Part shown: in pieces, positions 41,826 through 54,968 of the stretch
Layout of the letters: the number at the start of each line of letters is the position of its first letter
How positions within the stretch are numbered: the first letter of the stretch is position 1
From: Catonella massiliensis
GTDB lineage: Bacteria > Bacillota > Clostridia > Lachnospirales > Lachnospiraceae
Direction of reading: 5' to 3'
Assembly: GCF_016651435.1 (NCBI RefSeq)
Contig: NZ_JAEPRJ010000001.1
Coordinates: forward strand, 744,001-808,000
Length of the DNA: 64,000 nt
Position numbers and translations under genes: made by a program
Notes under the pieces: generated by a model
What the model saw: only the letters and a program-made list of their open reading frames with translations
Database searches by the model: none
What the model was told of the DNA's origin: nothing

Positions 41826-42650
41826 ATGTCAGATTTTAAGGCTAAAGGTATATATTTAGGACATAGTGGTTTTTTGCTTGAGCTTGAGAGTGCTACTCTG
41901 ATTTTCGATTGGTATCAGGGAGATATTCCGCCTATCAGGGGAGAGAAGCCACTTTACATATTTGCAAGTAATATCAATCAGGATCACTTCAGGCCTGAGA
42001 TTTTTGGAGCGGTTGAACAGCTTCCCCATGCAGAGATTTTCATAGGATACGACCACTCTATCCCGGAGGTTGACACATTTTTAGACGGTCTTCCTGAAAA
42101 AATTCAGGACCATGTAAGCTGCTTTGGAGGAGATGCAAGGCTTTATTCTGAGAATGGGGAAATGCTTGTTACCTCAATTCCTGCTACAGAGATGGGAGTG
42201 GGCTTTATAGTTGAAATAGAGGGTAAAACTATTTTCCATGCCGGAACTCTCTACCTCAATCAGACTGCTTCAGAGGAAGAGTATAATAAATGGTATCAAA
42301 AAATGTCTTTAGAGCATCCTGACTTAAGTATTGCTGATTATGAAGCTTATCTTGACCATTGTGAAGATGAATTTGAAAAATGCACTGATAAAATAAAAGG
42401 AAGAACCTTTGATTTTGCCATGCTTCCACTTGAACCTAAGTTTGGTGATGTAGGAGAGCGTACCATAAAGAGATATATGGAGGTGGCTAATTACAAGACT
42501 TGGGCCCCTATTCAGCTCCATGGAATGTACGAGATTGTGGATGAGCTTGTGACAAACCACCCTGAGTATGCAAAAAATATGATCGGTGTTACTACGAAGC
42601 CGGGGGTAAAACAGTCCATCAAGTCCGGTGAGAAATTCACTTTTAATTAA
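41826..42650 (+). CDS. MBL-fold protein lacking canonical metal ligands
   Basis: A 274-residue protein of the metallo-beta-lactamase fold, UlaG-like group. The start GIYLGHSGFLLELESATLIFDW is typical. Where the family has HxHxDH, this protein has NINQDH (residues 49-54), so only the Asp and last His remain. The later HAGD motif reads HAGT. A full dinuclear metal site therefore cannot form; the protein may be a non-catalytic relative or bind one metal. ATG 41826 follows GGAGG. The glutaredoxin-like gene follows 36 nt after. Confidence 0.75.
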   Translation: MSDFKAKGIYLGHSGFLLELESATLIFDWYQGDIPPIRGEKPLYIFASNINQDHFRPEIFGAVEQLPHAEIFIGYDHSIPEVDTFLDGLPEKIQDHVSCFGGDARLYSENGEMLVTSIPATEMGVGFIVEIEGKTIFHAGTLYLNQTASEEEYNKWYQKMSLEHPDLSIADYEAYLDHCEDEFEKCTDKIKGRTFDFAMLPLEPKFGDVGERTIKRYMEVANYKTWAPIQLHGMYEIVDELVTNHPEYAKNMIGVTTKPGVKQSIKSGEKFTFN

Positions 42651-42686
42651 GTCTTTGGTTGACTACGAGTTAAGAAAGGGAAAATT

Positions 42687-42965
42687 ATGATTACGATATA
42701 TGGAAGCAAGATGTGTCCAGACTGCCAGAACTGTAAATATAATTTTGACAGATATGGAATAGATTATAAATTCTTGGATGTGCATACCAACTTACAGTAC
42801 TTAAAAGAATTTCTAAAATACCGCGACACCAATCCTGTTTTTGACAGACTTAAAAAGGTCTATGATATCGCCTATCCTGCGTGCATTGATGAGGATGGAA
42901 CCGTGTTTACAGACTGGGAGACCTACCTTAGAAATAAAGGATTAGATCCTGTGTACTTAGCATAA
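42687..42965 (+). CDS. Glutaredoxin-like protein
   Basis: A 92-residue thioredoxin-fold protein with the redox motif CPDC (residues 10-13) followed by a third cysteine (QNC), then YNFDRYGIDYKFLDV, and a cis-proline stretch AYPACIDEDGTVF. It probably works as a thiol-disulfide reductant. ATG 42687 follows AAAGGG. It is the last gene before the rRNA operon. Confidence 0.82.
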   Translation: MITIYGSKMCPDCQNCKYNFDRYGIDYKFLDVHTNLQYLKEFLKYRDTNPVFDRLKKVYDIAYPACIDEDGTVFTDWETYLRNKGLDPVYLA

Positions 42966-43079
42966 CTAAGTTGGGTTCTGCTTAGACGTAAGATATTTGC
43001 ATAGATGCACCTTTTTAGGGTGCATCTTACTATATCGGCAGGTTTTAAAAATTTCTTTAATAAATCTTTAAAAAAGTTG

Positions 43080-43109
43080 TTGACAAATATGTCGAAACTG
43101 TGGTATCAT
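43080..43109 (+). promoter_or_regulatory. rRNA operon promoter
   Basis: TTGACA at 43080-43085 and TATCAT at 43104-43109 with 18-bp spacing; CATACT just after is an alternative -10. The leader of about 240 nt before 16S holds GATAACTAAATAG-type antitermination-like sequence near 43190. Confidence 0.65.
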
Positions 43110-43354
43110 ACTATCCGTTGCCCCACAAGAAACTACTTGATATAAACTAAAAAGTCTAGTATACAAGCGGTTTGTAAGGCAAAGAACCTTGATAACTAAA
43201 TAGTGAGACAATCTTGAAAATTCAAACGAACGCGTATAAGTAGTAATGCTTATACACCTTTAAAAAAACAGTAAAAATTATCGACTTTAGCCGGTCGATA
43301 ACGGAATAAGCAAGAGATGATAAATGTCAGCTTGTTCTGACGAAGGCAAACACT

Positions 43355-44894
<1,540 letters not shown>

Positions 44895-44949
44895 AAGAAG
44901 AAGTAGAGATTGTCTTACTATCTAGTTATCAACGAGATAACTTAAATAC

Positions 44950-45068
44950 GTCTGGTGGCGATGCGTCCAGGGGTCACACCCGTTCTCATCCCGAACACGA
45001 AGGTTAAGGCCTGGGCGGCCGATGGTACTGCACTGGAGACGGTGTGGGAGAGTAGGTGGCTGCCAGAC
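44950..45068 (+). rRNA. 5S ribosomal RNA, between 16S and 23S
   Basis: 119 nt. The 5' GTCTGGTGGC pairs with the 3' end GCTGCCAGAC to close the molecule, and the CCGTTCTCATCCCGAACACG and GGTACTGCACTGGAGACGG-type arms are characteristic. It lies 59 bp after 16S and about 680 bp before 23S. No other 5S gene follows the 23S gene in this operon. Confidence 0.93.
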
Positions 45069-45748
45069 ATTAATTTCTTGACATTAAATTCTTAATGAAT
45101 GCGAGCCGAAGGCGAAGTATGAATTTAGAATTTAAGTCGTTCTTTTGAGCGAAGCGAAAAAGAACTTCCTCTAATAAACACTACACTCTTCGAGTAAGAG
45201 CGAAGCTCGAACGGAAGTATCTTAAAAGAATTAAAGCTTGGAATAGCAGAATAGCTTAAAAAGGACTAAAGCCTTCAATTAGTGATTTGATGTAATCAAT
45301 AACTAGATAATAGTTGTTAGTTGGTTGTATCAAATGACTGATTGAAAAGTCAGTCAAATGTACCTTGAAAACTGCATACCGAACAAATATTTATGCAAGT
45401 ATAGCTTTTAGTGATTTAATCATTAGGAGATATACAGCTAGATATGAAACAACATCGAGAAGTTGAATTTCTGATTAGCACAAGTTGAAAAACAAGTGTG
45501 ATTTAGAATTCAATAAAACAATGTATTTATTAAAAAGGTTTAATACTGATACGCTAGTCAGTGTTAAATTAAAGAGAACCAATATAAGTTATCAAAAGTT
45601 AAATTGAATTGGGTCACTCGCAGAAATGCTTCGCATTTCACGCTCGTGATGTGCGTTTCATGGAAACGCACCCCACAAGGCATCAGGCACCGTAAGCAAG
45701 CAAGCTTGCACAGTGCCTTACGCCTTGTGGCATTCCCAATTCAATAAT
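45069..45748 (+). other. Long 5S-23S spacer with a structured element, no tRNA
   Basis: A 680-bp spacer. It holds a boxA-like CCTTGAAAACTGCATA near 45363 and a structured block at 45603-45745. The block is closed by ATTGAATTGGG against CCCAATTCAAT and contains stem-loops GAAATGC-ttc-GCATTTC, GTGCGTTTC-atg-GAAACGCAC and CCACAAGGC against GCCTTGTGG. No tRNA cloverleaf is seen. Confidence 0.75.
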
Positions 45749-48643
<2,895 letters not shown>

Positions 48644-48689
48644 AAGAAAAGGAAGATGTTGATTCGGTTGCAGTTTTGAAGATATATGT

Positions 48690-48718
48690 AAAAAGGACAC
48701 CTAAGGGGTGTCCTTTTT
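48690..48718 (+). terminator. Terminator of the rRNA operon
   Basis: AAAAAGGACACC pairs with GGTGTCCTTTTT around TAAGG. Confidence 0.88.
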
Positions 48719-48895
48719 AGTTTAATAGGAGATAGAAAATCACCCACATAATACAATTATATTTTACACAATTCACAGGTTCATTAAATGGTCCAAGTAT
48801 ACGATATATATATTGTTAGATAAATGAAAAGCATGAATATTCTTTGCAAATTTATTTGCAACTGAATTTATTTTCCATATATTCAAGGAGGAATG

Positions 48896-49744
48896 ATGTT
48901 TAATTTTACTAAGGATTGCTTTGTTGGGTCGGTTAGTATTGATAAATACAGAATTGAATATTTTGAAACTCTAAACTATGTACTTAGAAAAGATAGTTCA
49001 GATAGTCCTATAGTGAAACTTAAGAAGGTAATAGCTGACCTTGAACGATATGCTAGTCACGGATTCAAAGAAGAAGAAGATTACATGACAGAAACTGTGG
49101 ACAGAGAGCTTGAAGTACAGAAAAATGAGCATAAATGGTTCTCTGATAAACTAGAGACAATCAAAAGTGAAGTTGGCAGTGTGGTAGATGAGACTGCAAA
49201 GGCAAAGCTTGACGAAGTGATTAGATTTATGATTAAGTGGCTGTACAGCCATATTGTGAGTAAGGATACTCTTATTAGTAAGCCTGTTATTATATCTGAA
49301 AAGAAGGCTTCTAAAGAAAATATTGAAGAAGAAAGTACAGATCCATTTGCATTTACAAGTAAATATCTGGTTGGAGTTAGTTTTATTGATGATGAACATA
49401 AAAGGCTCTTTGAAATCATCAAAGAGGCAAACGATGTGATGCATAACGACTTTCTCTATGATAAATTTGACCAGATTAGTAATGTGCTTGGTGAGCTTTT
49501 GGAATATACAAAGGTTCATTTTGCAGATGAAGAGAAGTATATGGAGAGCATCAACTATAAGGGACTTGAAGATCAGAAGAGGGCACACTCTATGTTTGTA
49601 GAGAAAATTGAGAATATTAATCTTGATGATGTGGATGAAAATCAGGATGAATATCTGACCGGACTCTTGAATTTCCTCTTGGATTGGCTGGCTAACCATA
49701 TATTAAAGGCCGATAAGCTCATACCCGTTGTGGAACTTAAGTAA
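48896..49744 (+). CDS. Tandem bacteriohemerythrin
   Basis: A 282-residue cytoplasmic protein with two hemerythrin domains. The second (about residues 150-280) has the full ligand pattern: DDEHKRLFE, HFADEEKYM, HSMF and HILKADKL, a di-iron oxygen-binding site. The first (about 8-125) has HGFKEEEDYM, NEHKWF and HIVSKDTL but IDKYRIEYF in place of the usual first His, so it probably lacks one ligand. ATG 48893 and 48896 are adjacent; the second has better spacing to AAGGAGG. Standalone gene between the rRNA operon and rpsO, likely oxygen or NO binding. Confidence 0.88.
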   Translation: MFNFTKDCFVGSVSIDKYRIEYFETLNYVLRKDSSDSPIVKLKKVIADLERYASHGFKEEEDYMTETVDRELEVQKNEHKWFSDKLETIKSEVGSVVDETAKAKLDEVIRFMIKWLYSHIVSKDTLISKPVIISEKKASKENIEEESTDPFAFTSKYLVGVSFIDDEHKRLFEIIKEANDVMHNDFLYDKFDQISNVLGELLEYTKVHFADEEKYMESINYKGLEDQKRAHSMFVEKIENINLDDVDENQDEYLTGLLNFLLDWLANHILKADKLIPVVELK

Positions 49745-49787
49745 AAATATACTTTACTTATTTAATAATTTATGATAGAATAACCTG

Positions 49788-49878
49788 AGTGTGCATGCAC
49801 ACATAGAATACTGCCGCGCAGTATATGGATACTCCGACCTTATACTTGGCGACAGCGAATCAATGAAAGGAGAATAAT
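49788..49878 (+). promoter_or_regulatory. rpsO 5' leader with hairpins
   Basis: The region upstream of rpsO holds the palindrome GTGTGCATGCACAC at about 49789-49802 and ACTGCCGCGCAGT near 49811. S15 genes often carry leaders bound by their own protein, so autoregulation is likely. A possible promoter (TTTACT near 49752, TAGAAT near 49776) lies just before it. Confidence 0.45.
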
Positions 49879-50145
49879 ATGATAACAAAAGAGAAAAAAG
49901 CCGAACTTATTAAGGAATATGGCAGAACACCTGGAGATACAGGTTCACCTGAGGTTCAGATAGCTATCCTTACTGAGAGAATCGCAGAGCTTAACGCACA
50001 TCTTTCTGTTAATGCAAAGGATCATCATTCAAGAAGAGGTCTTCTTAAGATGGTTGGTGCAAGAAGAAGACTTCTTGCTTATTATCAGAAGAAGGACCTT
50101 GAGGGATACCGTAAGCTTATCGCTCGTTTAGGACTCAGAAAGTAA
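49879..50145 (+). CDS. rpsO: 30S ribosomal protein S15
   Basis: Small-subunit protein S15, 88 residues, the usual length. Motifs are [21 protein letters not shown] and [20 protein letters not shown], which contact 16S rRNA helix 22. ATG 49879 follows AAAGGAG. Transcribed alone and ended by the hairpin at 50178-50205. Confidence 0.98.
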   Translation: MITKEKKAELIKEYGRTPGDTGSPEVQIAILTERIAELNAHLSVNAKDHHSRRGLLKMVGARRRLLAYYQKKDLEGYRKLIARLGLRK

Positions 50146-50177
50146 TAGGATTATTAACACACAACACACAAACACTG

Positions 50178-50205
50178 AAGGATGTCATTTGGCATCCTTT
50201 TTTTG
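50178..50205 (+). terminator. Terminator of rpsO
   Basis: AAGGATG pairs with CATCCTT and is followed by a run of T. Confidence 0.8.
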
Positions 50206-50348
50206 CTTTTTTTAAGATAAAAAACTAAAAATATATATAAAAATGACACAAATACATGTTATACTGTAAAAGCGTCGTAAGCCTTACAAGGATGGGTATT
50301 GAAACTTAACTTCGCAACAGATTATAAGCATTATGAAAGGGATATCAG

Positions 50349-51896
50349 ATGCATAAAATGATTAAATTGGCTGTAAAACTATCATTAGCATTTATATTTT
50401 TTACAGCTATAAATAGTTATACCGAAGTTTCAGCTATGGCAGCAAATAGAGTAATAAAGGTAAACAATGATGATTCTAAGGAAATACGAATAAAAGAGGA
50501 TGATTTTATAACTTTTGTTCCTCAGGATAAATACAAAAAAGGGAAAAAGTCGTATTTTTATTATTCACCTGAAAATGGAAAGAACCTTTTTCAGTTTGGC
50601 AATGGAAAATACTGGGTTAATAAAAAGGGACTTGCTTCTGTAGCCATATCAGGCATGGATAGGCAGGGAAACCTGTTTTTTATGGCAGAGTATAAGCTTA
50701 TTATAGAGAAAAAAGTTGTTAAAAAAGTAAATATTGTTTCGGATAAAAAGCCAAGCTCGAGTGTCGGAAACAATGGCGGGCAGGGCAATGCTGACAACAA
50801 TAATACTAACATCGGTAAAGGCAATAATAATAGTAATAATAACAGTGGGAATAGTACCAATAACAACAGCGGGAATAGCACCAATAGCAACAGTACCATT
50901 GTAAATAACACTATTGTGGCAACACCTTCATCAGTACAAAAGACTCTTGCGGACGTTTCCTCAGTAACACTTACACAGAATAGGCTTGTAGCTAAAAGGA
51001 CTAAAATAGGTGAATTTGACAATGAAGTCACCAGCTTCAAAGTAGATGTCAACAGCAGGGTCGAACTTAGTGAGACTACCAATGCTAACGTGAGTGTTGT
51101 CAGTTCAAACCCAAATATGAAGGTTGCAGCCTATCTTGAAAAAAACGTGCTTTCAATAGATGTTTACAATCCGGGAGTTAGTACACTTACAGTAGATATC
51201 AATGGTAAAAAGTTCAATTTGGATGTAAATATTATCGATAATGAAATGTCATCTACTTCGATAGTATTGGCTGAGGGAGGCTCCCACCAGCTTAGAATCA
51301 GAGGTGAGGGAACTGGGAATACTGTATGGAGTTCAGCAAATCCAGCCATTGCAGAAGTTGATTCTAGTGGAAGGATAGTAGGAAAATCAAAGGGAAATAC
51401 TTTGGTGACTGCTAAGGTTAACGGCAAGACTTTTGGATGTGTAGTATCTGTGACTTCAGAACTTCGTAAAAATGTGGTAGAATGGGCCAGAGCTTATTCT
51501 TTAAGAAGTAAATACAGCCAGTCAAGGAGAATGGAAGAGGGTTATTATGATTGCAGCGCACTTGCGTGGAGGGCGTATAATAAGTTTGGCTTTAACATAA
51601 TGAGTACCAATTACGCTCCGACTGCAGCAGCAATGGGAAAGTACTATGACCAGAACAAAAAGATAGTAGAAGGCGGACTTTCGGATGCGAATATAAGGAA
51701 TATGATGTTTGAACCGGGCGACCTTTTCTTTATGGAAGGCTTTGTAAACAATGGAAGATATAGAAATGTATATCATGTTGAAATAATTTCGGGTTACACA
51801 TTTAATGGCTTTGACAAGAGCGGTAACCCTATTATAGGAATTGAATTTGCCAATAGAAATCAGAGTGATCTAAGAGGCTTTGTAGGTAAACCATAA
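50349..51896 (+). CDS. Secreted NlpC/P60-type cell-wall hydrolase with Ig-like domain
   Basis: A 515-residue exported protein. Residues 1-31 form a signal peptide (basic start, hydrophobic core, SAMA-A cleavage-like end). A beta-rich part (35-130) is followed by an Asn/Gly/Ser low-complexity linker (about 140-195), a bacterial Ig-like (BIG_2) domain (about 295-375, with WSSANPAIAEVDSSGRIVGK) and a C-terminal NlpC/P60-like domain. There the catalytic pair would be the Cys of YYDCSALAW and the His of HVEIISGY. It probably cleaves peptidoglycan stem peptides. ATG 50349 follows GAAAGGGATA. No riboswitch could be matched in the leader. Confidence 0.82.
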   Translation: MHKMIKLAVKLSLAFIFFTAINSYTEVSAMAANRVIKVNNDDSKEIRIKEDDFITFVPQDKYKKGKKSYFYYSPENGKNLFQFGNGKYWVNKKGLASVAISGMDRQGNLFFMAEYKLIIEKKVVKKVNIVSDKKPSSSVGNNGGQGNADNNNTNIGKGNNNSNNNSGNSTNNNSGNSTNSNSTIVNNTIVATPSSVQKTLADVSSVTLTQNRLVAKRTKIGEFDNEVTSFKVDVNSRVELSETTNANVSVVSSNPNMKVAAYLEKNVLSIDVYNPGVSTLTVDINGKKFNLDVNIIDNEMSSTSIVLAEGGSHQLRIRGEGTGNTVWSSANPAIAEVDSSGRIVGKSKGNTLVTAKVNGKTFGCVVSVTSELRKNVVEWARAYSLRSKYSQSRRMEEGYYDCSALAWRAYNKFGFNIMSTNYAPTAAAMGKYYDQNKKIVEGGLSDANIRNMMFEPGDLFFMEGFVNNGRYRNVYHVEIISGYTFNGFDKSGNPIIGIEFANRNQSDLRGFVGKP

Positions 51897-51908
51897 TAGG
51901 AGGGATAG

Positions 51909-52718
51909 ATGGCGTTAGGTTTATATTTTATATGTTTTATTATATTTAGTTTTATGGGCTGGATATATGAGAGTATATATTGTACCATACGTACTCATCA
52001 TTGGGACAATAGGGGGTTCTTATTTGGGCCTATTTGTCCGATATATGGAACAGGGGCAGTAGTTGCCACTCTGGTATTTAATGAGATATTTAAGAATGGC
52101 GAAGCAAAGCTGTGGCAGATATTTCTTATAAGTATGTTGGGTAGTGCGGTGATTGAGTTTGTGACTTCTTATGTGCTTGAAAAGCTGTTTCACGCAGTAT
52201 GGTGGGACTATAGTGAGGTTCCGTTTAACATACAGGGTAGAATCTGCCTCCCTGCATCAATTGGATTTGGAATAGCAGGTATATTTGTGGTAAAATATAT
52301 ATCTCCTGCTGTGTTTGGACTGTTTGTAGATGTTCCTCCGCTTGTGATAGAAGGAATAGCAATGTTATTGATTGCTGTACTTGGTGCGGATTTGGCACTT
52401 ACCGTATCAGGACTTACAGAGCTTGTTAAGAAAATGGAGGAAATGGGTGCAGAATTTGACCGCAGAATGGAAGCCTCTTATCAGGTGATTGAGGAAAAGA
52501 GACAGTTTATTACAGAAAAGTGGGAAGCGTACGAGAAGCTTACATCTGACAAGGTAAAAGAATATACGTCTACGATGAGTAAAGCTCAGCAGCATGCTCT
52601 AAGAAGTATGAAACAGTTCAGGTCAAATGGAGCAGCTCAAATAGCAGGCAGAGTCAAGGAAACTATCGGCTTGTTGCCGGTAGTGGGAAATAAAAGGAAG
52701 ATTAGCGATGAAAAATAA
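51909..52718 (+). CDS. CmpB-like (DUF1113) membrane protein
   Basis: A 269-residue protein with about five membrane spans in residues 1-165 and a cytoplasmic helical tail (170-269) likely to form a coiled coil. FIIFSFMGWIYESIYCTI, RGFLFGPICPIYGTGAV and VWWDYSEVPFNIQGRICL are the signature stretches of the family annotated as putative ABC transporter permeases (ABC_trans_CmpB), though no ATPase is next to it. ATG 51909 follows GGAGGG. It lies 12 nt after the NlpC/P60 gene and overlaps the HD gene by 11 nt. Confidence 0.82.
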   Translation: MALGLYFICFIIFSFMGWIYESIYCTIRTHHWDNRGFLFGPICPIYGTGAVVATLVFNEIFKNGEAKLWQIFLISMLGSAVIEFVTSYVLEKLFHAVWWDYSEVPFNIQGRICLPASIGFGIAGIFVVKYISPAVFGLFVDVPPLVIEGIAMLLIAVLGADLALTVSGLTELVKKMEEMGAEFDRRMEASYQVIEEKRQFITEKWEAYEKLTSDKVKEYTSTMSKAQQHALRSMKQFRSNGAAQIAGRVKETIGLLPVVGNKRKISDEK

Positions 52719-53187
52719 TGAAGTCATAAAGGCTGAGGTAACAAGACTCCTTGAAGGGATAAATGAGCACGAGCATGTGCTTAGAATGAGGACCTTTATC
52801 CAGCACGGTAAGATAACTACCTATGACCACTGCTTTAGGGTGGCAGCAATGAGTTATAGAATTAACAAGATGTTCAAGCTTAAGTCAGATGAGAAGGCAC
52901 TGATAAGAGGAGCATTTTTACACGACTACTTTTTATACGATTGGCATAAAAAGAAAGCCAAATTCAAAAATCTAAAGGAATTTTTCAAGCTGCATGGCTT
53001 TATGCACCCTAGTTACGCTGCCGCAAATGCAAAGCGTGATTTTGGAATAGGCGAAAAGGAAGAGAATATAATTAGGAGCCACATGTGGCCTCTTACAGTA
53101 ACAAAGCTTCCTAAGTGTAGGGAGGCTGTTATTGTTTGTATTGCAGATAAGCTGACATCAGCAACCGAGACAATACTTAGATTCTAA
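52708..53187 (+). CDS. HD-domain phosphohydrolase
   Basis: A 159-residue HD-superfamily protein. Metal-binding residues are visible as H of YDHCFRVA, HD in FLHDYFLYDW and H in the MHPSYAAAN/IIRSHMWPL region, with D of CIADKL closing the site. Members act on nucleotides or nucleic acid ends; the substrate here is unknown. Start codon overlaps the CmpB-like gene's end, indicating a three-gene operon 50349-53187. Confidence 0.85.
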   Translation: MKNNEVIKAEVTRLLEGINEHEHVLRMRTFIQHGKITTYDHCFRVAAMSYRINKMFKLKSDEKALIRGAFLHDYFLYDWHKKKAKFKNLKEFFKLHGFMHPSYAAANAKRDFGIGEKEENIIRSHMWPLTVTKLPKCREAVIVCIADKLTSATETILRF

Positions 53188-53190
53188 AAA

Positions 53191-53247
53191 AGCCCTTAGA
53201 TACAGTGGGAGTAAACCTTTAAGGTACCACCGCCATATCTAAGGGCT
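53191..53247. terminator. Bidirectional terminator with internal fold
   Basis: AGCCCTTAGATA (53191-53202) pairs with TATCTAAGGGCT (53236-53247). The loop carries a further stem (GTGG...CCAC and ACCTT/AAGGT). It separates convergent genes. Confidence 0.75.
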
Positions 53248-53291
53248 GATATTTTGATCTAATATAAATACTAAACCGGATAAACACCTGT

Positions 53292-54464
53292 CTATATCTC
53301 TTTAATCTTGTAGGAAAGTGTAACTCTATCTGTTCTATGCCTCTTTTTGTATCTTGCAAGAATTCTGTTCATAACTATATCAGCATTTTCAAAATTCACA
53401 CAGGATAACATGAGGATGTACTGCGCTCCACTGTATTTGGATACGACATCACCGGTTCTAAGACTTATCTTAAGTATGCCGAGAACCTTTGACATATAGT
53501 CATCAAGCTTAGCAAAGTCAAGTGCCTTGGCGCTGTCTGCCTGAAGGGTTAAGAGGCAGAGATAGGTAGAAAGACCTAGACGCTCAAGTCTCCTCTTGGT
53601 TAACTGATAAGTTTTTACAAAATAACCATATTCGCAAAAGAATGCTCCTTCATCTGAAGAATTCTCCATGAGCTGCTCTTGGATTATAGCAAGGTCGGTC
53701 TCCATAGCCTTTTGCGTATCCATTATCTGGCTGTAAAGTGTTCTAAGCTCGTCTGATGGATTGACACCAAGGCATCTATAAAGCATATTAGTAGCATTAT
53801 CATAGTGGTCAAGAGCATCCTTGTAGCGGTCACACCTTATATATGCAAGTATAAGCAGGCAGTGAAGCTTTTCATCAAGGTTGTCTATTTCTATAGCTTT
53901 ATGAATTACCTTTATAATTGCATCAAAATCATTGTTTTCTTCTAATAGCTCACAAAGGCTTTTCACAGCCTCAAGGTACATGCTGTGATACCTTGCACTT
54001 ATAGGAATGGTCCAAACCTCTCCTGCCAGCTTAGGTATGAAATCCCCCTGATACAGCTTTAGGGCTTCCATATACCTGCTTATCTTTTCTTCTCTCGAGA
54101 GTGATGCATTTTCCGCATCCTGAATAAGCCCTTCAAATAACTCACAGTCTAGAACTATCTCGAACTCGGGGTTCCACGAATACGCCCCTCTGCTTGAAAG
54201 AATACATCCCTCACCTTCAAGTCCAAGTGGCTTAAGCATTTCCCTAGTACGAAAAAGCTGAGTCTTAAGAGCATTCACAGGGTTATTGTTGTCATCTGAC
54301 CATAATGAATCAATAAATCTGGACTGAGTAATCGCAGAATTATGATTCATAACAATAAAAGCAAGAAGATTCCACATCTTTTTGGAACGATTAATATCAT
54401 CTGATACTGTCTTTCCGTTATATTCAATGCTGAATTTCCCTAAAACAGAAATATTCATTGTCAT
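53292..54464 (-). CDS. BTAD-type transcriptional regulator with C-terminal GGDEF-like part
   Basis: A 390-residue protein. Residues 1-95 resemble the OmpR-type winged helix of SARP regulators (NISVLGKFSIEYNGKTVS, RSKKMWNLLAFI). Residues about 95-260 are a bacterial transcriptional activator domain with TPR-like helices (FEGLIQDAE, LYQGDFIPKL, LHCLLILAYIRCDRYKDALDHYDNA). The C-terminus (about 275-390) has LRTGDVVSKYSGAQYILMLS, which looks like a degenerate GGDEF fold where the GGDEF motif is SGAQY, so no cyclase activity is expected. The open frame extends to 54548, but ATG 54464 has GAGAGGG and a family-like start. Confidence 0.78.
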   Translation of the reverse strand: MTMNISVLGKFSIEYNGKTVSDDINRSKKMWNLLAFIVMNHNSAITQSRFIDSLWSDDNNNPVNALKTQLFRTREMLKPLGLEGEGCILSSRGAYSWNPEFEIVLDCELFEGLIQDAENASLSREEKISRYMEALKLYQGDFIPKLAGEVWTIPISARYHSMYLEAVKSLCELLEENNDFDAIIKVIHKAIEIDNLDEKLHCLLILAYIRCDRYKDALDHYDNATNMLYRCLGVNPSDELRTLYSQIMDTQKAMETDLAIIQEQLMENSSDEGAFFCEYGYFVKTYQLTKRRLERLGLSTYLCLLTLQADSAKALDFAKLDDYMSKVLGILKISLRTGDVVSKYSGAQYILMLSCVNFENADIVMNRILARYKKRHRTDRVTLSYKIKEI

Positions 54465-54619
54465 ACGGCTACATCCCTCTCTGAAACATTCTATATTTAA
54501 GTCCATTATACAGTGTATACTATGGTTTGGCAACCACGAATTTTGCACGAGTTTTATATCTAATTGTAATATAAATATGATATAATTGCAAATGTAATAT
54601 GATTAGTCTTGGAGGATAT

Positions 54620-54877
54620 ATGGATAATATAAAAGTGGTTGTTTCTCCTGTAATAAAGCAGGATGGAAGGCAGAAGATATTTATAAGCTTTATAGATGAA
54701 GAGGATAAGAGAGAGGCTGAGGCAATTATACCGGGTTTGGTTTTTATCAAGAACGTAGGATTTTCAGACGAAGAACTTGATGAATTCAGGGAATTTCTTG
54801 AAAATGAACAGGGAAATATACTTGAAACAGCTAAGACAATCAACCCTTTAGCTGAGTTTTTTGGAAAAAAGAAGTAG
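54620..54877 (+). CDS. Small acidic protein of unknown function
   Basis: An 85-residue soluble protein: beta-strand start NIKVVVSPVIKQDGRQKIFISF, then acidic helices (DEEDKREAEA, DEELDEFREFLENEQGNI), ending PLAEFFGKKK. ATG 54620 follows GGAGG; the frame from 54599 includes that site. No family recognised. It is the first of a run of forward genes leading to rluF, ligA and metA. Confidence 0.65.
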   Translation: MDNIKVVVSPVIKQDGRQKIFISFIDEEDKREAEAIIPGLVFIKNVGFSDEELDEFREFLENEQGNILETAKTINPLAEFFGKKK

Positions 54878-54968
54878 AAACTTAAGCAGTCTTTGTATGA
54901 TTCCTTGAATTAAATACTCAAAAATAGTATAATGATAGGGTACGATTTTGGCTTAAGTGAGGTTAATT

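Noticed and set aside
50256-50348. Possible c-di-GMP or other riboswitch ahead of the NlpC/P60 gene
   Set aside because: The leader has some GC-rich hairpin potential but I cannot match the conserved core of any riboswitch class.
50820-50900. Repetitive AATAACAGTGGGAATAGTACC-like units that could suggest a repeat array
   Set aside because: They are in-frame codons for the Asn/Ser/Gly linker of the NlpC/P60 protein, without spacers; not a CRISPR array.
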